From Phycisphaerales bacterium (lineage in GTDB: Bacteria; Planctomycetota; Phycisphaerae; Phycisphaerales; SM1A02), in NCBI GenBank assembly GCA_007125255.1, contig SLDM01000156.1, forward strand, positions 1-5,494: 5,494 bases of DNA. Direction: 5' to 3'. Numbering within the stretch: the first letter of the stretch is position 1; each line of letters starts with the position of its first letter. The position numbers and the translations under genes are program-made. This document shows, piece after piece, positions 5,022 through 5,494 of this stretch. The notes under the pieces are model-generated. The model was not told the origin of the DNA and did not search any database. It saw only the letters and a list, made by a program, of their open reading frames with translations.

Positions 5022-5494
5022 TCAGTCCGGCTCACTCGCCTCCCACGACTCGACCTCGCGCTGGATCACTCCACGGCGGAACCAGAGCAGAATGAAGACC
5101 GGCACGATGGCCAGCCAGAGATAGTTGAACACGCTCCAGCCGATGACGACAAAAGGCCAGGCACTGCCCAGGACGTCCATGACCTCCTGATCGATGCCTT
5201 CGGCTTCAAGTTCCGCAAGCAACGTTCCCGACGCGGCAATCGCGAGGACTGCGGCGGCAGTAAAGAGCAGCGCGTAGGTCGCCAGGTACACACCCGCCCA
5301 GAGCCGGAGCATCATGGAGGCGAGGGCGCGGCGTTGGAGAAGCATCACGGCCCCGACCCCCAGCCAGCCGGAGAAGCCGATACCGAGTACGTAGATCATC
5401 AGAGCCACCGCCCCGAGGGGGCCGAGATGATTCAGCATCGGGATGAGCCCGACGGTGACGGCGCGATCCGAGAGCAGCCCGAGGACCGCGACGA
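5022..5494 (-). CDS. Multi-pass membrane protein, function unknown, 5'-truncated
   Basis: I do not recognise this protein. Numbered from the ATG at 5438, it has three hydrophobic segments at about 9-33 (GAVALMIYVLGIGF onward), 48-69 (GVYLATYALLFTAAAVLAI) and 95-119 (FVVIGWSVFNYLWLAIVPVF). An acidic stretch between the second and third (LAELEAEGIDQEVMDVLG) resembles an exposed loop. A charged C-terminal tail ends in SEPD. The frame remains open from 5438 to the window edge, reading AVLGLLSDRAVTVGLIP before the ATG, with 17 of 18 codons ending in G or C. No ribosome binding site precedes 5438. I therefore think the gene probably continues past the right edge, but a start at 5438 is possible. 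The stop is 121 bp before hslV on the same strand, so it may or may not share a transcript with hslV. Confidence 0.65.
   Translation of the reverse strand, partial: VAVLGLLSDRAVTVGLIPMLNHLGPLGAVALMIYVLGIGFSGWLGVGAVMLLQRRALASMMLRLWAGVYLATYALLFTAAAVLAIAASGTLLAELEAEGIDQEVMDVLGSAWPFVVIGWSVFNYLWLAIVPVFILLWFRRGVIQREVESWEASEPD

Noticed and set aside
4220..5095. A 291-codon open frame on the plus strand opposite hslV.
   Set aside because: hslV is unmistakable on the other strand. The plus-strand product is an Arg/Gly/Ala-rich shadow with no family features.

Overview
The window is a compact, GC-rich bacterial segment carrying six protein-coding genes, with codon third positions dominated by G/C. No RNA genes, transposases, CRISPR arrays or phage genes are visible. 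The gene content (a GldG-like ABC auxiliary protein followed by a DUF4340 protein, a stand-alone BFD-type [2Fe-2S] protein, a PilZ protein, and HslV with an N-terminus reading FHATTIVSV) suggests a Planctomycetota-like organism, possibly Phycisphaerae. That placement rests on family resemblance alone and is moderate to low confidence. It looks like ordinary chromosomal sequence rather than a recently acquired island.

Plus strand, left half (1-3087). The first gene is cut by the window edge and encodes the C-terminal part of a GldG/ABC_transp_aux-type membrane-anchored protein. Its stop codon overlaps the start of the next gene (TGATG). That second gene encodes a DUF4340 protein with one N-terminal membrane anchor and what looks like two copies of the DUF4340 fold. 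The two form the tail of a typical ABC-2 exporter operon whose ATPase and permease genes would lie to the left. A 102-bp spacer with three degenerate 18-bp tandem units follows. After it comes a 93-residue BFD-like [2Fe-2S] protein whose early coding region contains a perfect 22-bp palindrome.

Minus strand, right half (5494-3109, reading leftward). In transcriptional order there is a membrane protein cut by the right edge, a 121-bp spacer, hslV (protease subunit of the HslUV/ClpYQ complex), a small three-helix membrane protein that overlaps the end of hslV, and a YcgR-like PilZ protein that starts 3 nt after the membrane protein's stop. hslV, the small membrane protein and the PilZ gene look co-transcribed. 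hslU is not next to hslV here. The two halves converge with only 21 bp between the stops at 3087 and 3109.

I did not find a clearly new biological system. The observations most worth a second look are the 22-bp palindrome inside the BFD gene, the tandem repeats just upstream of it, the in-frame 15-bp repeats at the end of the gldG-like gene, and the unusual hslV-membrane protein-PilZ grouping without hslU.
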